Assembly (NCBI GenBank): GCA_934777245.1 | Contig: CAKVND010000023.1 | Coordinates: forward strand, 1-32,266 | Length of the DNA: 32,266 nt | Source of the DNA: an uncultured Candidatus Melainabacteria bacterium | GTDB taxonomy: Bacteria; Cyanobacteriota; Vampirovibrionia; Gastranaerophilales; Gastranaerophilaceae | Reading direction: 5' to 3' | In this document: piece after piece, positions 6,520 to 13,696 of the stretch | How the letters are laid out: each line of letters begins with the position of its first letter | How positions within the stretch are numbered: the first letter of the stretch is position 1 | Program-made: the position numbers and the translations under genes | The notes under the pieces: model-generated | The model's database searches: none | What the model was told of the DNA's origin: nothing | What the model saw: only the letters and a program-made list of their open reading frames with translations

Positions 6520-8031
6520 ATGGCAGTTATAAATCCTGATGAAATTAGCTCAATTCTTAAAGAGAATATCAGAAATTATGAGGCTAAGGCTGAAGTATCC
6601 AATATCGGAAGTGTACTAGAAGTAGGTGACGGTATTGCGAGAATTTATGGACTTAGAAACGTAATGTCTAATGAGCTTGTAGAATTCGAAGACGGAAAAG
6701 GCACTTTAGGTATCACTTTAAACCTTGAAGAAGATAACGTTGGTGTTGTAATCTTGGGTGATTATATTCATATTAAAGAAGGTATGACGGTTAAAACAAC
6801 AGGTAGAATCGCATCTGTTCCTGTTGGTGATGCGCTTATCGGTAGAATTATCAACCCAACAGGTCGTCCGATTGACGGTAAGGGTGAAATTATTACAGAT
6901 AAAACTCGTCCGATTGAAAGAGTTGCACCAGGGATTGTTGCAAGAAAATCAGTTCATCAACCGCTTCAAACAGGTTTGACTGCGATTGACGCTTTAACTC
7001 CAATTGGTAGAGGTCAAAGAGAATTGATTATTGGCGACAGACAAACAGGTAAAACTGCTATTGCTATTGATACAATTTTGAACCAAAAAGGCGGAGATGT
7101 AATCTGTATTTATGTTGCAATTGGTCAAAAAGCATCTACTGTTGCACAATTGGCTAAGACTTTGGAAAAACATGGTGCAATGGATTATTCTATTATCGTT
7201 TCAGCAACTGCTAACGAGCCTGCACCATTGCAATATATTGCACCATTTGCAGGTGTTGCGATTGCAGAAGAATTTATGGAACAAGGTAAACACGTTCTTA
7301 TCGTTTATGATGATTTGACTAAACACGCTCAAGCTTATCGTGCAATGTCATTACTTCTTAAAAGACCACCGGGACGTGAAGCTTACCCTGGTGATGTATT
7401 CTATCTTCACTCAAGATTGTTGGAAAGAGCAGTTAAACTTTCTGATGAATTGGGCGGTGGTAGTATTACAGCACTTCCTATCATTGAAACACAAGCCGGT
7501 GACGTTTCTGCGTATATTCCGACTAACGTAATTTCAATTACAGACGGTCAAATTTTCTTGGAAACAGCTTTGTTTAACTCTGGTGTAAGACCTGCTATTA
7601 ATGCCGGTATTTCTGTATCACGTGTAGGTGGTGCAGCTCAAACTAAGGGTATTAAACAAGTTGCAGGTAAGTTGCGTTTGGACTTGGCTCAATTCAGAGA
7701 ATTAGAAGCGTTCGCACAATTTGCATCTGATTTGGACGCAGCTACAAAGAAACAACTTTTGAGAGGTCAAAAACTTACAGAAGTTCTTAAACAACCTCAA
7801 TATAAACCGCTTTCTGTAGCACAACAAGTTACAATCTTGTTTGCAGCTAACGAAGGTTTCTTGGATGAAGTTGATAATAAGAAGATTAACGAATTCAAAG
7901 CAGGTTGGTTTGAATACTTTGAAGCTAATATGCCGGAACTTAATAAAGCATTGAATGAAGGTGCTAAGTTGAGCGATGATGATATGAAGGCTTTGAAGGA
8001 AGCATTGGAAGCTTATTCGAAAACGTTATAG
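6520..8031 (+). CDS. atpA: ATP synthase F1 subunit alpha
   Basis: This 503-residue non-catalytic nucleotide-binding subunit has the normal family length. The beta-barrel N-terminal domain contains [10 protein letters not shown]. The Walker A motif is GDRQTGKT (172-179). Further landmarks are [31 protein letters not shown], and [11 protein letters not shown] with the arginine finger at R368 that completes the catalytic site of the neighbouring beta subunit. The start is three bases after atpH. The next 197 bases hold two hairpin repeats and then a non-atp gene, before gamma. Beta and epsilon are not in the window and must be encoded elsewhere, as in Cyanobacteria. Confidence 0.98.
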   Translation: MAVINPDEISSILKENIRNYEAKAEVSNIGSVLEVGDGIARIYGLRNVMSNELVEFEDGKGTLGITLNLEEDNVGVVILGDYIHIKEGMTVKTTGRIASVPVGDALIGRIINPTGRPIDGKGEIITDKTRPIERVAPGIVARKSVHQPLQTGLTAIDALTPIGRGQRELIIGDRQTGKTAIAIDTILNQKGGDVICIYVAIGQKASTVAQLAKTLEKHGAMDYSIIVSATANEPAPLQYIAPFAGVAIAEEFMEQGKHVLIVYDDLTKHAQAYRAMSLLLKRPPGREAYPGDVFYLHSRLLERAVKLSDELGGGSITALPIIETQAGDVSAYIPTNVISITDGQIFLETALFNSGVRPAINAGISVSRVGGAAQTKGIKQVAGKLRLDLAQFRELEAFAQFASDLDAATKKQLLRGQKLTEVLKQPQYKPLSVAQQVTILFAANEGFLDEVDNKKINEFKAGWFEYFEANMPELNKALNEGAKLSDDDMKALKEALEAYSKTL

Positions 8032-8102
8032 AGTGAATAAGTCAATGAGTGAATAGGTGAATAAGTTCATTTTATTCGCTTCGCTCATATTGATTGTAGT
8101 AG

Positions 8103-8119
8103 GTCAGGCATTGCCTGAC
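8103..8119. repeat. GTCAGGCA palindrome
   Basis: GTCAGGCA and TGCCTGAC flank a single T, so the site is almost perfectly palindromic. It is preceded by GTAG and followed by AAAAAA, exactly as at 8710-8726. Confidence 0.7.
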
Positions 8120-8133
8120 AAAAAATGAGGAAG

Positions 8134-8203
8134 ACCCCTCACCCGAATTTCTAAGCTTCGCAAAGCTCAACTTGAAATTCTACCCTCTCCCGAGGAGAGG
8201 GGG
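8134..8203. repeat. Palindromic repeat between atpA and the zinc-binding protein gene
   Basis: It begins ACCCCTCACCCGAATTTC and ends CCCTCTCCCGAGGAGAGGGGG. Inner arms GAATTTC and GAAATTC enclose an AGCTT/AAGCT hairpin. It is nearly the same as 8741-8809. Confidence 0.72.
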
Positions 8204-8228
8204 TAAATATAAAAAAGGAGAATTGTTT

Positions 8229-8582
8229 ATGAAATGTTACAATCACCATGACAGAGATGCATTTGCAGTATGTAAGGCTTGTGGGAAAGCTTTATGTCTA
8301 GAATGCGCTGAACAATACAAAAATGAATTTATTTGTAAAGACTCTCCAGAATGCCATCACGTAGCTGATGTAGAATATGTAAACTACTTCAAAGACAATT
8401 CTGAAGGCGCATGGAGATTTAACAGAATTGCATTTATGTTAATTGGTGCATTCTTATTCGTATATGTAATAGTTAAATCATTCATGTTCTTTATGATTCC
8501 AAATCCACTTTTAGAAACAGTATTGCTAATCTTGTTAGCTGTATTGTTGATGAAAAAGGGTATGGATTTGAAATTGAAATAG
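8229..8582 (+). CDS. Small B-box-like zinc-binding membrane protein within the atp cluster
   Basis: This 117-residue protein begins with a compact Cys/His module: C3, H6, C15, C18, C23 and C26, then C36, C42 and His43-44. The spacing recalls bacterial B-box-type zinc fingers (CxNHxDRxAxxxCxxCGKxLCxxC). Two hydrophobic helices follow (about residues 67-86 and 93-108), and the short tail is Lys-rich. The start is ATG 8229 with AAAGGAGAA upstream; the frame is open earlier but runs through repeat DNA. It is not a known ATP synthase subunit. Its location between alpha and gamma, flanked on both sides by repeats, could be an insertion or a genuine accessory factor. Metal binding is inferred from spacing; function is unknown. 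Confidence 0.82.
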   Translation: MKCYNHHDRDAFAVCKACGKALCLECAEQYKNEFICKDSPECHHVADVEYVNYFKDNSEGAWRFNRIAFMLIGAFLFVYVIVKSFMFFMIPNPLLETVLLILLAVLLMKKGMDLKLK

Positions 8583-8585
8583 TAG

Positions 8586-8605
8586 GTCGGATTTACTAAT
8601 TCGAC
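8586..8605. repeat. GTCGGATT-type hairpin, variant copy
   Basis: GTCGGATT and AATTCGAC enclose TACT. The stem has one G-U pair compared with the perfect version at 4919-4938, and the preceding TAG is conserved. Confidence 0.6.
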
Positions 8606-8625
8606 GGAAACTAAATGAAGGTTAA

Positions 8626-8693
8626 ACCCTCACCCGAATTCGTAAGGCTCACAAAGTTTGCCAACGACTGCTCCCTCTCCCTTTGAGAGGGGA
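8626..8693. repeat. Palindromic repeat upstream of atpG, first of two
   Basis: It opens ACCCTCACCCGAATTCG and closes CCCTCTCCCTTTGAGAGGGGA. It belongs to the same family as 4838 and 8134, with a diverged middle. Confidence 0.65.
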
Positions 8694-8709
8694 TAGAGAA
8701 AGTAAGTAG

Positions 8710-8726
8710 GTCAGGCATTGCCTGAC
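8710..8726. repeat. GTCAGGCA palindrome, second copy
   Basis: Same 17-base palindrome as at 8103-8119, with the same GTAG prefix and A-rich suffix. It again lies directly before an ACCC(C)TCACCC repeat, so the pair moves or duplicates as a composite. Confidence 0.7.
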
Positions 8727-8740
8727 AAAAAAGAGGAAAA

Positions 8741-8809
8741 ACCCTCACCCGAATTTCTAAGTTTCGTAAAGCTCAACTTGAAATTCTTCCCTCTCCCTCG
8801 GAGAGGGGG
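8741..8809. repeat. Palindromic repeat upstream of atpG, second of two
   Basis: Nearly identical to 8134-8203 (GAATTTCTAAG...CTCAACTTGAAATTC core, CCCTCTCCCTCGGAGAGGGGG end). It stops about 20 bases before the atpG start codon. Confidence 0.72.
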
Positions 8810-8830
8810 TAACACAAAAAAGGATAAATT

Positions 8831-9745
8831 ATGCCAAATTTAAAAGATATAAAAAGCAGAATATCAAGCGTTCAGAATACAAAGAAAATCACTAAAGCTA
8901 TGAAAATGGTCGCAGCAGCTAAGGTTAAAAAAGCTGAAAGCACAGTAAAAGCAGCCAGACCGTTTTCTGATGAATTGTTGCATTTGTTCAGAAAAATGCT
9001 TGCAACAGTTGGCGGAGAGTATTCGGTTTCAGGTTTGAAAGTTGAACGCGGCTTGGATAACTACCCTGAACTTTTGACTAAAAGAGAAGTTAAAACTGAA
9101 GGTTTGCTTGTTATAACATCTAATAAAGGTTTGGCAGGTGCTTATAACGCTAACGTTATTAAAACTGCTTTAAAAAGAGTTGCTGAAAATGAACAAAATG
9201 GCATTAAAACCGTAATTTATCCTGTTGGACAAAAAGCAATTTCTGCTTTTAAGCATAGAAACGGCAATTATGAACTTAAAAAAGGTTATATCGGTATTGC
9301 AAATGAACCGACTGCAACAGGCGCAAGCTTAATCGCCGAAGATATTGCAGAAGATTTTGTTAACGCTAGTATTGATAGAATTGAGATTATAACAACCCAT
9401 TTTAATAATATGATGTCTTATAATGTTGTTAATTGGGAAGTTTTACCTGTTAAAGTTGAAAAAGCTGATACTCACGAATTGGACGCTGTTATGGAGTTTG
9501 AGCCATCTCCACATTCTGTTTTGCAACAGCTTGTTCCAATGTATATAACAAATTCTATTTATCAAGCTTTATTGGAAGCAAACGCGAGTGAATTGGCTTC
9601 TCGTATGACAGCTATGTCAGCGGCTTCAAATAACGCAGAAGAAATGATTACAACGCTTACTATTGATTATAACAAGGCTCGTCAAGCTGCAATTACTCAA
9701 GAGCTAGTAGAAATTGTTTCAGGCGCTCAAGGCGTTCAAGGATAA
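8831..9745 (+). CDS. atpG: ATP synthase F1 subunit gamma
   Basis: This 304-residue rotor shaft of F1 starts MPNLKDIKSRISSVQNTKKI and continues with TKAMKMVAAAKV, the classic N-terminal helix. The central Rossmann-like domain has LLVITSNKGLAGAYN. The C-terminal helix contains ASELASRMTAMSAASNNAEEM and YNKARQAAITQELVEIV. The insertion of about 35-40 residues that regulates the cyanobacterial and chloroplast enzyme is absent: NWEVLPVKVEK passes directly to the MEFEPSPHSVL segment. AAAAAGGATAAATT precedes the start. It is the last gene of the cluster, with a strong terminator after it. Confidence 0.96.
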   Translation: MPNLKDIKSRISSVQNTKKITKAMKMVAAAKVKKAESTVKAARPFSDELLHLFRKMLATVGGEYSVSGLKVERGLDNYPELLTKREVKTEGLLVITSNKGLAGAYNANVIKTALKRVAENEQNGIKTVIYPVGQKAISAFKHRNGNYELKKGYIGIANEPTATGASLIAEDIAEDFVNASIDRIEIITTHFNNMMSYNVVNWEVLPVKVEKADTHELDAVMEFEPSPHSVLQQLVPMYITNSIYQALLEANASELASRMTAMSAASNNAEEMITTLTIDYNKARQAAITQELVEIVSGAQGVQG

Positions 9746-9768
9746 AAATATTAAATATATTTTAGATG

Positions 9769-9809
9769 TTGTGCATAGTAGAAGCTTTTACTATGCACAA
9801 TATTTTTTT
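9769..9809 (+). terminator. Rho-independent terminator of the atp cluster
   Basis: TTGTGCATAGTA (9769-9780) pairs perfectly with TACTATGCACAA (9789-9800) over 12 bp, with an eight-base loop and a run of seven T residues. It ends the transcription unit 23 bases after gamma. Confidence 0.92.
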
Positions 9810-9919
9810 GTTCGTGTATATTAATAGCGCAATTTTTAATAATCACCCAGTCGGACTCCCTTTTTCGGCAATGTTTTAATCTCTGAAAAATAACATAATT
9901 TAGGAGTTAACAAAGTTTA

Positions 9920-9987
9920 GAAGCTGTACTTCTTTAAGCTGTATTCAAACGGAAGCCCAGCTTATAAGCCAACCTATTGAAAAGGTT
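9920..9987 (+). promoter_or_regulatory. Hairpin-rich leader of the SLH protein gene
   Basis: Three small stems can be drawn in series: GAAG/CTTC (9920-9932), AAGCTG/CAGCTT (9936-9963) and AACCT/AGGTT (9971-9987). The last ends just before the unusually strong AGGAGG (9996-10001). I do not recognise a riboswitch class. The stems may only stabilise a highly expressed mRNA. Confidence 0.35.
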
Positions 9988-10006
9988 ATTTACAAAGGAG
10001 GTCAAA

Positions 10007-11959
10007 ATGACGATTAGAAAACTTACTGTGGCAGCTGCAATTGCCGTTGGTATAGCAACGTGTTCGTTCAATACGGTAATGGCAGCCTGCCCATGCGACC
10101 AAAAACCTGTAGTAACAGAAGGTATGTGTCCTATTGAGGAAATGCCTCAAGTTACAGGTCAAGCTTGTCCATGCCAAACTCCGGCTCCAAAAACAGATTG
10201 CGGATGCCCTGTTGCACCACAATGTGAACCGGACCCAGTTCCATCTTGTGCTTTATGCCCTGGAACAAAAGATTTACAGCGTGAAGATATGAAGCAAGTT
10301 TACTCATATCCTAACGCAGTTTACGGTTACAATAACTTTGTAGGTACAGAAAAAGATTCAATCTACAAAGCAGAAGGATTTTCCGTAAACAGAGAAATTA
10401 ACAAACTTACAGCAGGTACAATGGGTACAACTGTTGCAACTGACGGCAACATCACAGGTGCTGCTTCAAACATTCCTTGCTTAAATGATTTGACAAGCCA
10501 TAGAGGCGCGCCAATAGTTAGAGATGAAGCAAAAATGGATGGAAATTCTTGCCCAATTCAAATGAGTACGGCAAATTCAATTCAAGCGATTAAAAAGACT
10601 TTAACCCCTTTTGATTTGTCGCCGTTTGAAAACATGACAGGTGCAGCCGCTAATTTACAAATGTTCCCTGATGTTCCGGACGGATATTGGGCATCTTGCG
10701 AAATTGATAAACTTGCAACAAATGATGTTGTTGTCGGCTATCCTGACAGATTATTCAAACCTTCAAGAAACATTTCACGTGCAGAATTTGCAACAATGTT
10801 AGTAAAAGGTTTTGACAAAGACATGTACTCTTGCGCACCTGAAAAATTATTCTCAGACGTACCTACAAATCACTGGGCAAACTCAGCAATTACAGTTGCT
10901 GTACACAACGACTTGCTTAAAGGTTATCCGAACGGCAAATTTATGCCTAACCATAACGTAACAAGAGTTGAAGCTCTTTGTGCTTTATCAAAAGGTATCA
11001 AATGTGCAGAAATGGATAAATGTAAAGCTCAAGAAATCTTATCTAAATACTGTGACGGTAACACCGTTCCTGAATGGGCAATTATTCCTATCGCAAAAGC
11101 TTTAGAAAAAGGTGCTTTGAATAATTCACCTTCACCAAACACAATTGCACCATTTAAAGACGCATCACGTGCTGACATAGCAGCAATGTTACAAAACATT
11201 CGTGTAGCAGCAGGTATCGATAAGAACCCTGTAACAGCAAACAATGATTGCCCAATTTGTCCTACTGACAAAAAAGCATTCATTGAAAACGAAGAAATCG
11301 TTAAGATTCCGACTTTACAGTTGAAATTCAAAGACCAAGTAAGTGCTAAATCATCACACGTTGGTCAAAGATTTGCAGCTAAAACGTTAGAAGATGTTAC
11401 AATCAACGGACACTTGTATCCATGCGGTTCTAACGTTCATGGTAAAGTTGTTGAAGTCGTAAGACCTTCTGGATGCCAAAAGGGTGCTTTGAAACTTGCG
11501 TTCACCGAAATTGAAAATTGCGGTCACAAGGATGTTTTACCAAGACAAATTCTTAACGCAGAAATCAACAAATCTAATACACCAAACATTGTATCAAGAG
11601 TTGTTACAGCTCCTCTTACTTGGGGTGGTCAAATGTTAGGTATTGTTGGTAGAACAACAGGCGGTATGTTGTCTAACCTAGGTAACGCATTAGAAGACGT
11701 AGCTTCAGGTACAGGTATCGCATTAGGTGAAGCTTTCCAAGGTCAATTTATGGCATCAGCAAGAAGCTTGGGTGACGTAGCCGTTGATACAGTAAAAGCA
11801 CCTATTGATATTACAAGAACTGCTTTATCTGGAACAATGGGCTTAGTTCAAGCAACAGGTGACGAAGTTGGTTACTTGGTTGACGCTAAGGGATACAAAA
11901 TCTCTGCAATTAACCCGAAAGAACACGTAACTATTGCTTTCGGTTGCAGTGGCGAATAG
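10007..11959 (+). CDS. Secreted SLH-domain cell-envelope protein
   Basis: This 650-residue exported protein has a signal peptide over residues 1-26 (ending NTVMA) and then a Cys/Pro-rich segment (about 27-85) with repeated CPC and CxC pairs. SLH1 is near 218-268 (FPDVPDGYWA...VVGYPDRLFKPSRNISRAEF) and SLH2 near 280-333 (FSDVPTNHWA...LKGYPNGKFMPNHNVTRVEA). A degenerate SLH3 runs to about 405. After another CPIC segment, a C-terminal domain (about 430-520) and a Gly/Ala-rich tail follow. SLH domains bind secondary wall polymers or peptidoglycan, and in Cyanobacteria they occur in outer-membrane proteins. No porin-type barrel is obvious here. ATG 10007 is chosen because AGGAGG is five bases upstream and it gives a clean signal peptide. 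It is probably abundant. Confidence 0.85.
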   Translation: MTIRKLTVAAAIAVGIATCSFNTVMAACPCDQKPVVTEGMCPIEEMPQVTGQACPCQTPAPKTDCGCPVAPQCEPDPVPSCALCPGTKDLQREDMKQVYSYPNAVYGYNNFVGTEKDSIYKAEGFSVNREINKLTAGTMGTTVATDGNITGAASNIPCLNDLTSHRGAPIVRDEAKMDGNSCPIQMSTANSIQAIKKTLTPFDLSPFENMTGAAANLQMFPDVPDGYWASCEIDKLATNDVVVGYPDRLFKPSRNISRAEFATMLVKGFDKDMYSCAPEKLFSDVPTNHWANSAITVAVHNDLLKGYPNGKFMPNHNVTRVEALCALSKGIKCAEMDKCKAQEILSKYCDGNTVPEWAIIPIAKALEKGALNNSPSPNTIAPFKDASRADIAAMLQNIRVAAGIDKNPVTANNDCPICPTDKKAFIENEEIVKIPTLQLKFKDQVSAKSSHVGQRFAAKTLEDVTINGHLYPCGSNVHGKVVEVVRPSGCQKGALKLAFTEIENCGHKDVLPRQILNAEINKSNTPNIVSRVVTAPLTWGGQMLGIVGRTTGGMLSNLGNALEDVASGTGIALGEAFQGQFMASARSLGDVAVDTVKAPIDITRTALSGTMGLVQATGDEVGYLVDAKGYKISAINPKEHVTIAFGCSGE

Positions 11960-11986
11960 TAAGTTAATCGTTCGCTTAATAGGGGG

Positions 11987-12022
11987 AAGAAGTCGTAGGA
12001 TATACGGCTTCTTTCTTTTTTT
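11987..12022 (+). terminator. Rho-independent terminator after the SLH gene
   Basis: AAGAAGTCGTA and TACGGCTTCTT form an 11-bp stem with one G-U pair around GGATA, followed by TCTTTTTTT. Confidence 0.9.
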
Positions 12023-12088
12023 GGGGTGAATAATTATTATTAAATTGATAAACATATAAAATTTAATATTGATTTTAATAAAAAATAC

Positions 12089-12116
12089 TTGGCAAAAAAT
12101 TTTGATGTAATATAAT
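12089..12116 (+). promoter_or_regulatory. Promoter of the 65-residue protein gene
   Basis: TTGGCA (12089-12094) and a consensus TATAAT (12111-12116) are 16 bases apart. A start near 12123 would leave a leader of about 38 bases containing GAAAGGAAACAGG. Confidence 0.7.
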
Positions 12117-12160
12117 AAAAAGACACACCGAAATATACATTTATTTGAAAGGAAACAGGA

Positions 12161-12358
12161 ATGATTAGCAATAATCTTGTTTTGTCATCTCAAAATTTAC
12201 GCAAAGTAGCAAATATTAAACAAAAATCTTATGCAACAAAACCCGGTAAGTTGGCAACTAGAGTTAAATTGCAAGCAAGAGTTCAACAATCACATACGAA
12301 CTTATTTAATTTTATTAATGATTCTTTTCCGCCGAAAACTAGAATTTCAAATAAGTAA
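12161..12358 (+). CDS. Small basic protein of unknown function (65 aa)
   Basis: I do not recognise this protein. It is short, rich in Lys, Arg, Gln, Asn and Ser, has no membrane segment or cysteine, and ends FPPKTRISNK. It is likely real: a good promoter lies 45-70 bases upstream, GAAAGGAAACAGG precedes the ATG, and no competing frame exists here. It lies 149 bases before the sigma-28-type gene with no clear terminator between them, so some read-through is possible. Basic composition would suit nucleic-acid or polymer binding, but that is a guess. Confidence 0.55.
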   Translation: MISNNLVLSSQNLRKVANIKQKSYATKPGKLATRVKLQARVQQSHTNLFNFINDSFPPKTRISNK

Positions 12359-12506
12359 AATTATTTGTTAACTTTTAATTAACTTTATTTATTTTTAGAA
12401 TTGAATTCAAATACTTGAACTTTTTTTAATAAATTCATCCATATACACGATATCATTTTTGTTACAAAACGTTACAATAGAATGAGACATGTTTTAGGAC
12501 ACAGGG

Positions 12507-13322
12507 ATGGAATTTGAAACCTCATACAATAAAATAAAAAAAGTTACGAATGAAGAGTTGGCAGAAATGTGGGCTCGATATTTTGATGACCATAATAATA
12601 AAGAATTGAGAGATGCCCTTATCCTTCAATACATTTATCTTACAAGATACGTAGTAGGCCGTGTAAAAGTAGCGCTTCCGCCAACATTTTCGTATGAAGA
12701 TATTTCAAGTTATGGCGTAGAAGGTTTGATTGACGCTGTTGAAAAATTTTCACCTAAAATGGGTGCAAGATTTGAAACATACGCACTTGTTCGTATCAGA
12801 GGAAATATTATTGACAAAATTCGTTCGCAAGATTTTCTTCCAAGAAGCGTAAGAAGAAAAATTAAGGATGTAAAAGAAGCGCAAGAAGAATTGAAAAAAC
12901 AATTCGGTCGTTCTGCTACAAATACAGAAATTGCGAACTACTTGGGAATTGAAAGAGAGAAGGTTGAACAGCTGTTATCTGATGATACAACTGTTACTTC
13001 TATTTATGACAAAAAAGGTTCATCAGACGGGGATATTGAAATTATTGATACGATTCAGGACTCACATAATTTAGCTCCTCACGAGGAATTGGAAGAAAAA
13101 GACGTTAAGAAGGAGCTTGAAAACGCTTTGAAAAGATTGCCTGAAAGAGAAAGAACAATCATGGTTCTTTATTATCATGAAAACATGACTTTAAAAGAAA
13201 TCGGTGAAGCTATTAATGTTTCTGAATCAAGAATTTCACAATTACATGCGCAAGCGATTATGAAGCTTAAGAATTTGTTAAGTGAAAATCGTTCTGAAAG
13301 ATTAAAGAAAAGTATTATTTAA
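12507..13322 (+). CDS. FliA/WhiG-type (sigma-28 family) RNA polymerase sigma factor
   Basis: This 271-residue alternative sigma factor has region 2 features SYEDISSYGVEGLIDAVEKF and ARFETYALVRIRGNIIDKIRSQDFLPRSVRRK, the typical sigma-28 variant of the FATYA..RIRG..D motif. Region 3 contains GRSATNTEIANYLGI. Region 4 contains LPERERTIMVLYYHENMTLKEIGEAINVSESRISQLHAQAI. In flagellated bacteria this family drives late flagellar genes; in others it serves sporulation, gliding or stress. No flagellar, chemotaxis or anti-sigma gene is nearby, so its regulon is not predictable here. Upstream there is a 10-base-spaced direct repeat GTTACAA (12461-12467 and 12471-12477). The Shine-Dalgarno is weak. Confidence 0.92.
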   Translation: MEFETSYNKIKKVTNEELAEMWARYFDDHNNKELRDALILQYIYLTRYVVGRVKVALPPTFSYEDISSYGVEGLIDAVEKFSPKMGARFETYALVRIRGNIIDKIRSQDFLPRSVRRKIKDVKEAQEELKKQFGRSATNTEIANYLGIEREKVEQLLSDDTTVTSIYDKKGSSDGDIEIIDTIQDSHNLAPHEELEEKDVKKELENALKRLPERERTIMVLYYHENMTLKEIGEAINVSESRISQLHAQAIMKLKNLLSENRSERLKKSII

Positions 13323-13344
13323 TACTCAACTAAAATAAACAACA

Positions 13345-13372
13345 TTGCAAATAACAAAAAATGTTGTATAAT
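13345..13372 (+). promoter_or_regulatory. Promoter of a candidate small RNA
   Basis: TTGCAA (13345-13350) and a consensus TATAAT (13367-13372) are separated by 16 bases. They begin just 23 bases after the sigma gene ends, with no open frame downstream, which points to a non-coding transcript. Confidence 0.65.
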
Positions 13373-13378
13373 AAGTGT

Positions 13379-13491
13379 ATGGGAAAAAGACCCTAAGAAG
13401 GTCATATCTCTTAAGGTCTTTCTTAACTTCCCTATTTAATGACTATGTAAAGTGCTATGATTATCAAAAAGATAAGCCATAGCGCTTTTTC
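13379..13491 (+). ncRNA. Candidate intergenic small RNA, about 113 nt
   Basis: It starts about seven bases after a consensus -10 and ends at a T tract behind a strong hairpin. The 5' domain folds as AAAGACC (13386-13392) with GGTCTTT (13415-13421), continued by TAAGA/TCTTA after one mismatch, and can be closed by GGGAA (13381-13385) with TTCCC (13428-13432). The 3' domain is a terminator stem. No plausible ORF lies inside. I checked by eye for SRP, 6S, tmRNA and RNase P hallmarks and found none. Its family and targets are unknown. Confidence 0.55.
13449..13490 (+). terminator. Terminator hairpin of the candidate small RNA
   Basis: AAAGTGCTATG (13449-13459) pairs with CATAGCGCTTT (13478-13488) with one G-U pair. 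TTATC/GATAA extends the stem around an AAAAA loop, and five T residues follow. It may also stop transcription from the sigma gene. Confidence 0.8.
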
Positions 13492-13517
13492 TGTTATACA
13501 GAAAATCATTTCTCATC

Positions 13518-13594
13518 ACCACCTTTCCGCAAATTGTCCTCTTAACTGGTCTGTGTCGGAGGTGGTAAACAGGAAGCTTATCCGCATTGTTTAC
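13518..13594 (-). ncRNA. Structured intergenic segment, possible minus-strand RNA
   Basis: Two stems are evident: ACCACCT (13518-13524) with AGGTGGT (13560-13566), extended inside by CCG/CGG; and GTAAACA (13565-13571) with TGTTTAC (13588-13594), which partly competes with the first. On the minus strand TAGACA (13624-13619) and TAAAAT (13601-13596), 17 bases apart, could start a transcript through it. No known RNA family was recognised, and the strand is uncertain. Confidence 0.3.
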
Positions 13595-13650
13595 TATTTT
13601 ATAATAAATTTTCCGACTTGTCTATAAGCATATAGAAATATGACATAACA

Positions 13651-13675
13651 AAAGGTGCGTCATATGACGCACCTT
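13651..13675 (-). terminator. Palindromic terminator after the SIMPL gene
   Basis: A 24-base perfect palindrome (13652-13675; half-site AAGGTGCGTCAT) is followed on the minus strand by TTTTGTT. It lies about 20 bases beyond the stop of the SIMPL-domain gene. Confidence 0.8.
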
Positions 13676-13696
13676 ACTTAGTATTTATTTTAATCT

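Noticed and set aside
9810..9920. Possible riboswitch ahead of the SLH gene
   Set aside because: I found no consensus of c-di-GMP, cobalamin, ydaO or other familiar classes, and an SLH gene gives no metabolite hint.
9977..10006. Upstream TTG start for the SLH protein
   Set aside because: It would place ten residues before a clean signal peptide and ignore the AGGAGG at 9996-10001.
13379..13594. SRP, 6S, tmRNA or RNase P RNA identity for the structured gap after the sigma-28-type gene
   Set aside because: Hallmarks are missing: no CCGGAAGG-type SRP tetraloop, no tRNA-like tmRNA ends, no GAGGAAAGTCC of RNase P, and no single long 6S hairpin. Left as unassigned.
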